Source: Tubulanus polymorphus
Lineage: Eukaryota > Nemertea > Palaeonemertea > Tubulaniformes > Tubulanidae
Assembly: GCF_964204645.1 (NCBI RefSeq)
Contig: NC_134036.1
Location: 6,709,600-6,773,599, forward strand
Direction: 5' to 3'
DNA: 64,000 nt
Shown: positions 20,929 through 34,060 of the stretch, piece after piece
Numbering within the stretch: the first letter of the stretch is position 1
How the letters are laid out: the number at the start of each line of letters is the position of its first letter
Notes under the pieces: generated by a model
The model's database searches: none
What the model saw: only the letters and a program-made list of their open reading frames with translations
What the model was told of the DNA's origin: nothing
Position numbers and translations under genes: made by a program

Positions 20929-23507
20929 GTCCGGGCCTTGATCAGCGTTACGACCCGGTGCAGTGAGGGAGGGAGGGAGGGAGGCAGAAGGTCCGTCGTC
21001 CGCCCGTTAGTCAGTGTGTCGGCGGTTGCTGTTCGAAAAACGACTAAGTGCTGACCGGGCCATGAACAGCGTTACGACCCGGCACCGGTCAGGAAGGGAG
21101 GGAGGGTGGCAGTAGGTCGGTCGTCCGTTCGTTCGTCAGTGTGCCGGCGGTGGTAGTTCGAAAAACGACTAAGTGCTGACCGGGCCTTGATCAGCGTTAC
21201 GACCCGGTGCAGTGAGGGAGGGAGGGAGGCAGTAGGTCGGTCGTCCGTCCGTTCGTCAGTGTGCCGGCGGTGGTTGTTCGAAAAACGACTAAGTGCTGAC
21301 CGGGTCTTGATCAGCGTTACGACCTGGCACCGGTCAAGAAGGGAGGGAGGGTGGCAGTAGGTCGGTCGTCCGTTCGTTCGTCGGTGTGCCGGCGGTGGTA
21401 GTTCGAAAAACGACTAAGTGCTGACCGGGCCTTGATCAGCGTTACGACCCGGTGCAGTGAGGGAGGGAGGGAGGCAGTAGGTCGGTCGTCCGTCCGTTCG
21501 TCAGTGTGCCGGCGGTGGTTGTTCGAAAAACGACTAAGTGCTGACCGGGCCATGATCAGCGTTACGACCCGGCGCAGTGAGGGAGGGAGGGAGGGAGGCA
21601 GAAGGTCCGTCGTCCGCCCGTTAGTCAGTGTGTCGGCGGTTGCTGTTCGAAAAACGACTAAGTGCTGACCGGGCCTTGATCAGCGTTACGACCCGGTGCA
21701 GTGAGGGAGGGAGGGAGGCAGTAGGTCGGTCGTCCGTCCGTTCGTCAGAGTGCCGGCGGTGGTTGTTCGAAAAACGACTAAGTGCTGACCGGGCCTTGAT
21801 CAGCGTTACGACCCGGAGCAGTGAGGGAGGGAGGGAGGCAGTAGGTCGGTCGTCCGTCCGTTCGCCAGTGTGCCGCTGGTGGTTGTTCGAAAAACGACTA
21901 AGTGCTGATCGGGCCTTGATCAGCGTTACGACCCGGTGCAGTGAGGGAGGGAGGGAGGCAGTAGGTCGGTCGTCCATCCGTTCGTCAGTGTGCCGGAAGA
22001 GTTGGTTGTTCGAAAAACGACTAAGTGCTGACCGGGCCTTGATCAGCGTTACGACCCGGTGCAGTGAGGGAGGGAGGGAGGCAATAGGTCGGTCGTCCAT
22101 CCGTTCGTCAGTGTGCCGGCGGTGGTAGTTCGAAAAACGACTAAGTGCTGACCGGGCCTTGATCAGCGTTACGACCCGGTGCAGTGAGGGAGGGAGGGAG
22201 GGAAGCAGTAGGTCGGTCGTCCATCCGTTCGTCAGTGTGCCGGCGGTGGTAGTTCGAAAAACGACTAAGTGCTGACCGGGCCTTGATCAGCGTTACGACC
22301 CGGTGCAGTGAGGGAGGGAGGGTGGCACTTGGACAGTCGTCCGCCCGTTAGTCAGTGTGTCGGCGGTTGTTGTTCGAAAAACGACTAAGTGCTGACCGGG
22401 CCATGATCAGCGTTACGACCCGGTGCAGTGAGGGAGGGAGGGAGGCACTAGTACAGTCGTCCGCCCGTTAGTCAGTGTGTCGGCGGTTGTTGTTCGAAAA
22501 ACGACTAAGTGCTGACCGGGCCATGAACAGCGTTACGACCCGGCGCTGGTCAGGGAGGGAGGGAGGGAGGCAGTAGGTCGGTCGTCCATCCGTTCGTCAG
22601 TGTGCCGGCGGTGGTAGTTCGAAAAACGACTAAGTGCTGTCCGGGCCTTGATCAGCGTTACGACCCGGTGCAGTGAGGGAGGGAGGGAGGGAGGCAGAAG
22701 GTCCGTCGTCCGCCCGTTAGTCAGTGTGTCGGCGGTTGCTGTTCGAAAAACGACTAAGTGCTGACCGGGCCATGAACAGCGTTACGACCAGGCACCGGTC
22801 AGGAAGGGAGGGAGGGTGGCAGTAGGTCGGTCGTCCGTTCGTTCGTCAGTGTGCCGGCGGTGGTAGTTCGAAAAACGACTAAGTGCTGACCGGGCCTTGA
22901 TCAGCGTTACGACCCGGTGCAGTGAGGGAGGGAGGGAGGCAGTAGGTCGGTCGTCCGTCCGTTCGTCAGTGTGCCGGCGGTGGTTGTTCGAAAAACGACT
23001 AAGTGCTGACCGGGTCTTGATCAGCGTTACGACCTGGCACCGGTCAAGAAGGGAGGGAGGGTGGCAGTAGGTCGGTCGTCCGTTCGTTCGTCAGTGTTCC
23101 GGCGGTGGTAGTTCGAAAAACGACTAAGTGCTGACCGGGCCTTGATCAGCGTTACGACCCGGAGCAGTGAGGGAGGGAGGGAGGCAGTAGGTCGGTCGTC
23201 CGTCCGTTCGCCAGTGTGCCGCTGGTGGTTGTTCGAAAAACGACTAAGTGCTGACCGGGCCTTGATCAGCGTTACGACCCGGTGCAGTGAGGGAGGGAGG
23301 GAGGCAGTAGGTCGGTCGTCCGTCCGTTCGTCAGTGTGCCGGCAGAGTTGGTTGTTCGAAAAACGACTAAGTGCTGACCGGGCCTTGATCAGCGTTACGA
23401 CCCGGTGCAGTGAGGGAGGGAGGGAGGGAGGGAGGGAGGCAATAGGTCGGTCGTCCATCCGTTCGTCAGTGTGCCGGCGGTGGTAGTTCGAAAAACGACT
23501 AAGTGCT
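20929..23507 (+). repeat. 2.5 kb higher-order unit, first copy (2579 bp)
   Basis: The block is bounded by the rare mark GTCCGGGCC in GCTGTCCGGG. It repeats directly as 23508-25962. Compared with the second copy it has one extra class B-like monomer (about 22434-22553, with the private CACTAGTACAG) and one extra GGGA (six at 23414-23439 against five at 25873-25894). These exactly account for its extra 124 bp. I noticed roughly seven substitutions, including GCTGATCGGG near 21908, GCCGGAAGAG near 21996, CACTTGG near 22327 and CAGTGTTCC near 23097. Confidence 0.85.
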
Positions 23508-25962
23508 GTCCGGGCCTTGATCAGCGTTACGACCCGGTGCAGTGAGGGAGGGAGGGAGGGAGGCAGAAGGTCCGTCGTCCGCCCGTTAGTCAGTGTGTCG
23601 GCGGTTGCTGTTCGAAAAACGACTAAGTGCTGACCGGGCCATGAACAGCGTTACGACCCGGCACCGGTCAGGAAGGGAGGGAGGGTGGCAGTAGGTCGGT
23701 CGTCCGTTCGTTCGTCAGTGTGCCGGCGGTGGTAGTTCGAAAAACGACTAAGTGCTGACCGGGCCTTGATCAGCGTTACGACCCGGTGCAGTGAGGGAGG
23801 GAGGGAGGCAGTAGGTCGGTCGTCCGTCCGTTCGTCAGTGTGCCGGCGGTGGTTGTTCGAAAAACGACTAAGTGCTGACCGGGTCTTGATCAGCGTTACG
23901 ACCTGGCACCGGTCAAGAAGGGAGGGAGGGTGGCAGTAGGTCGGTCGTCCGTTCGTTCGTCGGTGTGCCGGCGGTGGTAGTTCGAAAAACGACTAAGTGC
24001 TGACCGGGCCTTGATCAGCGTTACGACCCGGTGCAGTGAGGGAGGGAGGGAGGCAGTAGGTCGGTCGTCCGTCCGTTCGTCAGTGTGCCGGCGGTGGTTG
24101 TTCGAAAAACGACTAAGTGCTGACCGGGCCATGATCAGCGTTACGACCCGGCGCAGTGAGGGAGGGAGGGAGGGAGGCAGAAGGTCCGTCGTCCGCCCGT
24201 TAGTCAGTGTGTCGGCGGTTGCTGTTCGAAAAACGACTAAGTGCTGACCGGGCCTTGATCAGCGTTACGACCCGGTGCAGTGAGGGAGGGAGGGAGGCAG
24301 TAGGTCGGTCGTCCGTCCGTTCGTCAGAGTGCCGGCGGTGGTTGTTTGAAAAACGACTAAGTGCTGACCGGGCCTTGATCAGCGTTACGACCCGGAGCAG
24401 TGAGGGAGGGAGGGAGGCAGTAGGTCGGTCGTCCGTCCGTTCGCCAGTGTGCCGCTGGTGGTTGTTCGAAAAACGACTAAGTGCTGACCGGGCCTTGATC
24501 AGCGTTACGACCCGGTGCAGTGAGGGAGGGAGGGAGGCAGTAGGTCGGTCGTCCATCCGTTCGTCAGTGTGCCGGCAGAGTTGGTTGTTCGAAAAACGAC
24601 TAAGTGCTGACCGGGCCTTGATCAGCGTTACGACCCGGTGCAGTGAGGGAGGGAGGGAGGCAATAGGTCGGTCGTCCATCCGTTCGTCAGTGTGCCGGCG
24701 GTGGTAGTTCGAAAAACGACTAAGTGCTGACCGGGCCTTGATCAGCGTTACGACCCGGTGCAGTGAGGGAGGGAGGGAGGAAAGCAGTAGGTCGGTCGTC
24801 CATCCGTTCGTCAGTGTGCCGGCGGTGGTAGTTCGAAAAACGACTAAGTGCTGACCGGGCCTTGATCAGCGTTACGACCCGGTGCAGTGAGGGAGGGAGG
24901 GTGGCACTAGGACAGTCGTCCGCCCGTTAGTCAGTGTGTCGGCGGTTGTTGTTCGAAAAACGACTAAGTGCTGACCGGGCCATGAACAGCGTTACGACCC
25001 GGCGCTGGTCAGGGAGGGAGGGAGGGAGGCAGTAGGTCGGTCGTCCATCCGTTCGTCAGTGTGCCGGCGGTGGTAGTTCGAAAAACGACTAAGTGCTGTC
25101 CGGGCCTTGATCAGCGTTACGACCCGGTGCAGTGAGGGAGGGAGGGAGGGAGGCAGAAGGTCCGTCGTCCGCCCGTTAGTCAGTGTGTCGGCGGTTGCTT
25201 TTCGAAAAACGACTAAGTGCTGACCGGGCCATGAACAGCGTTACGACCAGGCACCGGTCAGGAAGGGAGGGAGGGTGGCAGTAGGTCGGTCGTCCGTTCG
25301 TTCGTCAGTGTGCCGGCGGTGGTAGTTCGAAAAACGACTAAGTGCTGACCGGGCCTTGATCAGCGTTACGACCCGGTGCAGTGAGGGAGGGAGGGAGGCA
25401 GTAGGTCGGTCGTCCGTCCGTTCGTCAGTGTGCCGGCGGTGGTTGTTCGAAAAACGACTAAGTGCTGACCGGGTCTTGATCAGCGTTACGACCTGGCACC
25501 GGTCAAGAAGGGAGGGAGGGTGGCAGTAGGTCGGTCGTCCGTTCGTTCGTCAGTGTGCCGGCGGTGGTAGTTCGAAAAACGACTAAGTGCTGACCGGGCC
25601 TTGATCAGCGTTACGACCCGGAGCAGTGAGGGAGGGAGGGAGGCAGTAGGTCGGTCGTCCGTCCGTTCGCCAGTGTGCCGCTGGTGGTTGTTCGAAAAAC
25701 GACTAAGTGCTGACCGGGCCTTGATCAGCGTTACGACCCGGTGCAGTGAGGGAGGGAGGGAGGCAGTAGGTCGGTCGTCCGTCCGTTCGTCAGTGTGCCG
25801 GCAGAGTTGGTTGTTCGAAAAACGACTAAGTGCTGACCGGGCCTTGATCAGCGTTACGACCCGGTGCAGTGAGGGAGGGAGGGAGGGAGGGAGGCAATAG
25901 GTCGGTCGTCCATCCGTTCGTCAGTGTGCCGGCGGTGGTAGTTCGAAAAACGACTAAGTGCT
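23508..25962 (+). repeat. 2.5 kb higher-order unit, second copy (2455 bp)
   Basis: Directly follows the first copy in the same orientation. Private changes are TTGTTTGAAAAACG near 24345, GGAAAGCAG near 24780 and GCTTTTCG near 25199. After its end the next mark at 25963 opens what begins as a third copy but soon switches to the sequence shared with the start of the window. Confidence 0.85.
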
Positions 25963-28900
25963 GTCCGGGCCTTGATCAGCGTTACGACCCGGTGCAGTGA
26001 GGGAGGGAGGGAGGGAGGCAGAAGGTCCGTCGTCCGCCCGTTAGTCAGTGTGTCGGCGGTTGCTGTTCGAAAAACGACTAAGTGCTGACCGGGCCATGAA
26101 CAGCGTTACGACCCGGCACCGGTCAGGAAGGGAGGGAGGGTGGCAGTAGGTCGGTCGTCCGTTCGTTCGTCGGTGTGCCGGCGGTGGTAGTTCGAAAAAC
26201 GACTAAGTGCTGACCGGGCCTTGATCAGCGTTACGACCCGGTGCAGTGAGGGAGGGAGGGAGGCAGTAGGTCGGTCGTCCGTCCGTTCGTCAGTGTGCCG
26301 GCAGAGTTGGTTGTTCGAAAAACGACTAAGTGCTGACCGGGCCTTGATCAGCGTTACGACCCGGTGCAGTGAGGGAGGGAGGGAGGGAGGGAGGCAATAG
26401 GTCGGTCGTCCATCCGTTCGTCAGTGTGCCGGCGGTGGTAGTTCGAAAAACGACTAAGTGCTGACCGGGCCTTGATCAGCGTTACGACCCGGTGCAGTGA
26501 GGGAGGGAGGGAGGCAGTAGGTCGGTCGTCCGTCCGTTCGTCAGTGTGCCGGCGGTGGTTGTTCGAAAAACGACTAAGTGCTGACCGGGTCTTGATCAGC
26601 GTTACGACCCGGTGCAGTGAGGGAGGGAGGGAGGGAGGCAGTAGGTCGGTCGTCCATCCGTTCGTCAGTGTGCCGGCGGTGGCAGTTCAAAAAACGACTA
26701 AGTGCTGACCGGGCCTTGATCAGCGTTACGACCCGGAGCAGTGAGGGAGGGAGGGAGGCAGTAGGTCGGTCGTCCGTCCTTTCGTCAGTGTGCCGGCAGA
26801 GTTGGTTGTTCGAAAAACGACTAAGTGCTGACCGGGCCTTGATCAGCGTTACGACCCGGTGCAGTGAGGGAGGGAGGGAGGCACTAGGACAGTCGTCCGC
26901 CCGTTAGTCAGTGTGTCGGCGGTTGTTGTTCGAAAAACGACTAAGTGCTGACCGGGCCATGAACAGCGTTACGACCCGGCACCGGTCAGGAAGGGAGGGA
27001 GGGTGGCAGTAGGTCGGTCGTCCGTCCGTTCGTCAGTGTGCCGGCGGTGGTTATTCGAAAAACGACTAAGTGCTGACCGGGCCTTAATCAGCGTTACGAC
27101 CCGGCACCGGTCAGGAAGGGAGGGAGGGTGGCAGTAGGTCGGTCGTCCGTTCGTTGGTCAGTGTGCCGGCGGTGGAAGTTCGAACAACGACTAAGTGCTG
27201 ACCGGGCCTTGATCAGCGTTACGACCCGGAGCAGTGTGGGAGGGAGGGGGACAGTAGGTCGGTCGTCCGTCCGTTCGTCAGTGTGCCGGCAGAGTTGGTT
27301 GTTCGAAAAACGACTAATTGCTGACCGGGCCTTGATCAGCGTTAGGACCCGGTGCTGTGAGGGAGGGAGGGAGGCAGTAGGTCGGTCGTCCATCCGTTCA
27401 TCAGTGTGCCGGCGGTGGTTGTTCGAATAACGACTAAGTGCTGACCGGGCCTTGATCAGCGTTACGACCCGGCACCGGTCAGGGAGGGAGGGAGGGAGGC
27501 AGTAGGTCGGTCGTCCGTCCGGTCGTCAGTGTGCCGGCGGTGGTTGTTCGAAAAACGACTAAGTGCTGACCGGGCCTTGATCAGCGTTACGACCCGGTGC
27601 AGTGAGGGAGGGAGGGAGGCACTAGGACAGTCGTCCGCCCGTTAGTCAGTGTGTCGGCGGTTGTTGTTCGAAAAACGACTAAGTGCTGACCGGGCCTTGA
27701 TCAGCGTTACGACCCGGCACCGGTCAGGAAGGGAGGGAGGGTGGCAGTAGGTCGGACGTCCGTTCGTTGGTCAGTGTGCCGGCGGTGGTAGTTCGAAAAA
27801 CGACTAAGTGCTGACCGGGCCTTGATCAGCGTTACGACCCGGTGCTGTGAGGGAGGGAGGGAGGCTGTAGGTCGGTCGTCCGTCCGTTCGTCAGTGTGCC
27901 GGCAGAGTTGGTTGTTCGAAAAACGACTAAGTGCTGACCGGGCCTTGATCAGCGTTACGACCCGGAGCAGTGAGGGAGGGAGGGAGGCAGTAGGTCGGTC
28001 GTCCGTCCGTTCGCCAGTGTGCCGCTGGTGGTTGTTCGAAAAACGACTAAGTGCTGACCGGGCCTTGATCAGCGTTACGACCCGGTGCAGTGAGGGAGGG
28101 AGGGAGGCACTAGGACAGTCGTCCGCCCGTTAGTCAGTGTGTCGGCGGTTGTTGTTCGAAAAACGACTAAGTGCTGACCGGGCCTTGATCAGCGTTACGA
28201 CCCGGCACCGGTCAGGAAGGGAGGGAGGGTGGCAGTAGGTCGGACGTCCGTTCGTTGGTCAGTGTGCCGGCGGTGGTAGTTCGAAAAATGACTAAGTGCT
28301 GACCGGGCCTTGATCAGCGTTACGACCCGGTGCTGTGAGGGAGGGAGGGAGGCTGTAGGTCGGTCGTCCATCCGTTCGTCAGTGTGCCGGCGGTGGTTGC
28401 TCGAAAAACGACTAAGTGCTTACCGGGCCTTGATCAGCGTTACGACCCGGTGCAGTGAGGGAGGGAGGGAGGCAGTAGGTCGGTCGTCCGTCCGTTCGTC
28501 AGTGTGCCGGCGGTGGTTGTTCGAAAAACGACTAAGTGCTGACAGGGCCATGATCAGCGTTACGACCCGGTGTAATGAGGGAGGGAGGGAGGCACTAGGA
28601 CAGTCGTCCGCCCGTTAGTCAGTGTGTCGGCGGTTGTTGTTCGAAAAACGACTAAGTGCTGACCGGGCCTTGATCAGCGTTACGACCCGTCACCGGTCAG
28701 GGAGGGAGGGAGGGAGGCAGTAGGTCGGTCGTCCGTCCGTTCGTCATTGTGCCGGCGGTGGTAGTTCGAAAAACGACTAAGTGCTGACCGGGCCTTGATC
28801 AGCGTTACGACCCGGTGCAGTGAGGGAGGGAGGGAGGCAGTAGGTCGGTCGTCCGTTCGTTCGTCAGTGTGCCGGCGGTGGTTGTTCGAATAACGACTAA

Positions 28901-31900
28901 GTGCTGACCGGGCCTTGATCAGCGTTACGACCCGGCACCGGTCAGGGAGGGAGGGAGGGAGGCAGTAGGTCGGTCGTCCGTCCGTTCGTCATTGTGCCGG
29001 CGGTGGTAGTTCGAAAAACGACTAAGTGCTGACCGGGCCTTGATCAGCGTTACGACCCGGTGCAGTGAGGGAGGGAGGGAGGCTGTAGGTCGGTCGTCCA
29101 TCCGTTCGTCAGTGTGCCGGCGGTGGTAGTTCGAAAAACGACTAAGTGCTGACCGGGCCTTGATCAGCGTTACGACCCGGAGCATTGAGGGAGGGAGGGA
29201 GGCAGTAGGTCGGTCGTCCGTCCGTTTGTCAGTGTGCCGGCAGTGATGGTTGTTCGAAAAATGACTAAGGGCTGACCGGGCCTTGATCAGCGTTACGACC
29301 CGGCGCTGGTCAAGGGCGGGAGGGAGGGAGGCAGTAGGTCGGTCGTCCGTCCGTTCGTCAGTGTGCCGGCAGAGTTGGTTGTTCGAAAAACGACTAAGTG
29401 CTGACCGGGCCTTGATCAGCGTTACGACCCGGTGCTGTGAGGGAGGGAGGGAGGCAGTAGGTCGGTCGTCCATCCGTTCGTCAGTGTGCCGGCGGTGGTT
29501 GTTCGAAAACGACTAAGTGCTGACCGCCCTTGATCAGCGTTACGACCCGGCGCAGTGAGGGAGGGAGGGAGGGAGGCAGTAGGTCGGTCGTCCATCCGTT
29601 CGTCAGTGTGCCGGCGGTGGTTGTTCGAAAAACGACTAAGTGCTGACCGGGCCTTGATCAGCGTTACGACCCGGTGCAGTGAGGGAGGGAGGGAGGCACT
29701 AGGACAGTCGTCCGCCCGTTAGTCAGTGTGTCGGCGGTTGTTGTTCGAAAAACGACTAAGTGCTGACCGGGCCATGAACAGCGTTACGACCCGGCACCGG
29801 TCAGGAAGGGAGGGAGGGTGGCAGTAGGTCGGTCGTCCGTCCGTTCGTCAGTGTGCCGGCGGTGGTTGTTCGAAAAACGACTAAGTGCTGACCGGGCCTT
29901 AATCAGCGTTACGACCCGGCACCGGTCAGGAAGGGAGGGAGGGTGGCAGTAGGTCGGTCGTCCGTTCGTTGGTCAGTGTGCCGGCGCTGGTAGTTCGAAA
30001 AACGACTAAGTGCTGACCGGGCCTTGATCAGCGTTACGACCCGGTGCAGTGAGGGAGGGAGGGAGGGAGGCAGTAGGTCGGTCGTCCATCCGTTCGTCAG
30101 TGTGCCGGCGGTGGTAGTTCAAAAAGCGACTAAGTGCTGACCGGGCCTTGATCAGCGTTACGACCCGGAGCAGTGTGGGAGGGAGGGGGACAGTAGGTCG
30201 GTCGTCCATCCGTTCGTCAGTGTGCCGGCGGTGGTTGTTCGAAAAACGACTAAGTGCTGACCGGGCCTTGATCAGCGTTACGACCCGGTGCAGTGAGGGA
30301 GGGAGGGAGGCACTAGGACAGTCGTCCGCCCGTTAGTCAGTGTGCCGGCGGTTGTTGTTCGAAAAACGACTAAGTGCTGACCGGGCCATGAACAGCGTTA
30401 CGACCCGGCACCGGTCAGGAAGGGAGGGAGGGTGGCAGTAGGTCGGTCGTCCGTCCGTTCGTCAGTGTGCCGGCGGTGGTTGTTCGAAAAACGACTAAGT
30501 GCTGACCGGGCCTTAATCAGCGTTACGACCCGGCACCGGTCAGGAAGGGAGGGAGGGTGGCAGTAGGTCGGTCGTCCGTTCGTTGGTCAGTGTGCCGGCG
30601 CTGGTAGTTCGAAAAACGACTAAGTGCTGACCGGGCCTTGATCAGCGTTACGACCCGGAGCAGTGAGGGAGGGAGGGAGGCAGTAGGTCGGTCGTCCGTC
30701 CGTTCGCCAGTGTGCCGCTGGTGGTTGTTCGAAAAACGACTAAGTGCTGATCGGGCCTTGATCAGCGTTACGACCCGGTGCAGTGAGGGAGGGAGGGAGG
30801 CACTAGGACAGTCGTCCGCCCGTTAGTCAGTGTGTCGGCGGTTGTTGTGCGAAAAACGACTAAGTGCTGACCGGGCCATGAACAGCGTTACGACCCGGCA
30901 CCGGTCAGGAAGGGAGGGAGGGTGGCAGTAGGTCGGTCGTCCGTTCGTTGGTCAGTGTGCCGGCGGTGGTAGTTCGAAAAACGACTAAGTGCTGACCGGG
31001 CCTTGATCAGCGTTACGACCCGGAGCAGTGTGGGAGGGAGGGGGACAGTAGGTCGGTCGTCCGTCCGTTCGTCAGTGTGCCGGCAGAGTTGGTTGTTCGA
31101 AAAACGACTAAGTGCTGACCGGGCCTTGATCAGCGTTACGACCCGGTGCTGTGAGGGAGGGAGGGAGGCAGTAGGTCGGTCGTCCATCCGTTCGTAAGTG
31201 TGCCGGCGGTGGTTGTTCGAAAAACGACTAAGTGCTGACCGGGCCTTGATCAGCGTTACGACCCGGCGCAGTGAGGAAGGGAGGGAGGGAGGCAGTAGGT
31301 CGGTCGTCCATCCGTTCGTCAGTGTGCCGGCGGTGGTTGTTCGAAAAACGACTAAGTGCTGACCGGGCCTTGATCAGCGTTACGACCCGGTGCAGTGAGG
31401 GAGGGAGGGAGGCACTAGGACAGTCGTCCGCCCGTTAGTCAGTGTGTCGGCGGTTGTTGTTCGAAAAACGACTAAGTGCTGACCGGGCCATGAACAGCGT
31501 TACGACCCGGCACCGGTCAGGAAGGGAGGGAGGGTGGCAGTAGGTCGGTCGTCCGTCCGTTCGTCAGTGTGCCGGCGGTGGTTGTTCGAAAAACGACTAA
31601 GTGCTGACCGGGCCTTAATCAGCGTTACGACCCGGCACCGGTCAGGAAGGGAGGGAGGGTGGCAGTAGGTCGGTCGTCCGTTCGTTGGTCAGTGTGCCGG
31701 CGGTGGTAGTTCGAAAAACGACTAAGTGCTGACCGGGCCTTGATCAGCGTTACGACCCGGAGCAGTGTGGGAGGGAGGGGGACAGTAGGTCGGTTGTCCG
31801 TCCGTTCGTCAGTGTGCCGGCGGTGGTTGTTCGAAAAACGACTAAGTGCTGACCGGGCCATGATCAGCGTTACGACCCGGTGCAGTGAGGGAGGGATGGA

Positions 31901-34060
31901 GGCACTAGGACAGTCGTCCGCCCGTTAGTCAGTGTGTCGGCGGTTGTTGTTCGAAAAACGACTAAGTGCTGACCGGGCCATGAACAGCGTTACGACCCGG
32001 CACCGGTCAGGAAGGGAGGGAGGGTGGCAGTAGGTCGGTCGTCCGTTCGTTCGTCAGTGTGCCGGCGGTGGTTGTTCGAATAACGACTAAGTGCTGACCG
32101 GGCCTTGATCAGCGTTACGACCCGGCACCGGTCAGGGAGGGAGGGAGGGAGGCAGTAGGTCGGTCGTCCGTCCGTTCGTCATTGTGCCGGCGGTGGTAGT
32201 TCGAAAAACGACTAAGTGCTGACCGGGCCTTGATCAGCGTTACGACCCGGAGCATTGAGGGAGGGAGGGAGGCAGTAGGTCGGTCGTCCGTCCGTTTGTC
32301 AGTGTGCCGGCAGTGATGGTTGTTCGAAAAATGACTAAGGGCTGACCGGGCCTTGATCAGCGTTACGACCCGGCGCTGGTCAAGGGCGGGAGGGAGGGAG
32401 GCAGTAGGTCGGTCGTCCATCCGTTCGTCAGTGTGCCGGCGGTGGTAGTTCGAAAAACGACTAAGTGCTGACCGGGCCTAGATCAGCGTTACGACTCGGT
32501 GAAGTGAGGGAGGGAGAGAGGCAGTAGGTCGGTCGTCCGTCCGGTCGTCAGTGTGCCGGCGGTGGTTGTTCGAAAAACGACTAAGTGCTGACCGGGCCTT
32601 GATCAGCGTTACGACCCGGTGCAGTGAGGGAGGGAGGGAGGCAGTAGGTCGGTCGTCCGTCCGTTCGTCAGTGTGCCGGCAGAGTTGGTTGTTCGAAAAA
32701 CGACTAAGTGCTGACCGGGCCTTGATCAGCGTTACGACCCGGTGCAGTGAGGGAGGGAGGGAGGGAGGCAGTAGGTCGGTCGTCCATCCGTTCGTCAGTG
32801 TGCCGGCGGTGGTAGTTCGAAAAACGACTAAGTGCTGACCGGGCCTTGATCAGCGTTACGACCCGGTGCAGTGAGGGAGGGAGGGAGGCAGTAGGTCGGT
32901 CGTCCGTCCGTTCGTCAGTGTGCCGGCAGAGTTGGTTGTTCGAAAAACGACTAAGTGCTGACCGGGCCTTGATCAGCGTTACGACCCGGTGCAGTGAGGG
33001 AGGGAGGGAGGGAGGCAGTAGGTCGGTCGTCCATCCGTTCGTCAGTGTGCCGGCGGTGGTAGTTCGAAAAACGACTAAGTGCTGACCGGGCCTTAATCAG
33101 CGTTACGACCCGGTGCAGTGAGGGAGGGAGGGAGGGAGGCAGTAGGTCGGTCGTCCATCCGTTCGTCAGTGTGCCGGCGGTGGTAGTTCAAAAAACGACT
33201 AAGTGCTGACCGGGCCTTGATCAGCGTTACGACCCGGAGCAGTGAGGGAGGGAGGGAGGCAGTAGGTCGGTCGTCCATCCGTTTGTCAGTGTGCCGGCGG
33301 TGGTTGTTCGAAAAACGACTAAGTGCTGACCGGGCCTTGATCAGCGTTACGACCCGGTGCAGTGAGGGAGGGAGGGAGGCACTAGGACAGTCGTCCGCCC
33401 GTTAGTCAGTGTGTCGGCGGTTGTTGTTCGAAAAACGACTAAGTGCTGACCGGGCCATGAACAGCGTTACGACCCGGCACCGGTCAGGAAGGGAGGGAGG
33501 GTGGCAGTAGGTCGGTCGTCCGTCCGTTCGTCAGTGTGCCGGCGGTGGTTGTTCGAAAAACGACTAAGTGCTGACCGGGCCTTAATCAGCGTTACGACCC
33601 GGCACCGGTCAGGAAGGGAGGGAGGGTGGCAGTAGGTCGGTCGTCCGTTCGTTGGTCAGTGTGCCGGCGCTGGTAGTTCGAAAAACGACTAAGTGCTGAC
33701 CGGGCCTTGATCAGCGTTACGACCCGGAGCAGTGTGGGAGGGAGGGGGACAGTAGGTCGGTCGTCCGTCCGTTCGTCAGTGTGCCGGCAGAGTTGGTTGT
33801 TCGAAAAACGACTAAGTGCTGGCCGGGCCTTGATCAGCATTAGGACCCGGTGCTGTGAGGGAGGGAGGGAGGCAGTAGGTCGGTCGTCCATCCGTTCGTC
33901 AGTGTGCCGGCGGTGGTTGTTCGAAAAACGACTAAGTGCTGACCGGGCCTTGATCAGCGTTACGACCCGGTGCAGTGAGGGAGGGAGGGAGGCACTAGGA
34001 CAGTCGTCCGCCCGTTAGTCAGTGTGTTGGCGGTTGTTGTTCGAAAAACGACTAAGTGCT
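25873..34060 (+). repeat. 26 kb-offset segmental copy, right member
   Basis: This is the counterpart of 1-8070. It begins where the second 2.5 kb block ends, just as base 1 seems to fall at the end of a similar block, because both share the CAATAGG and GCTGTCCGGG marks. It stops matching near 34060, where the partner continues with CTGGCCGGG and this copy does not. The last part (33390 onward) also belongs to the 8.6/9.3 kb unit, so two layers of duplication overlap here. Confidence 0.87.
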
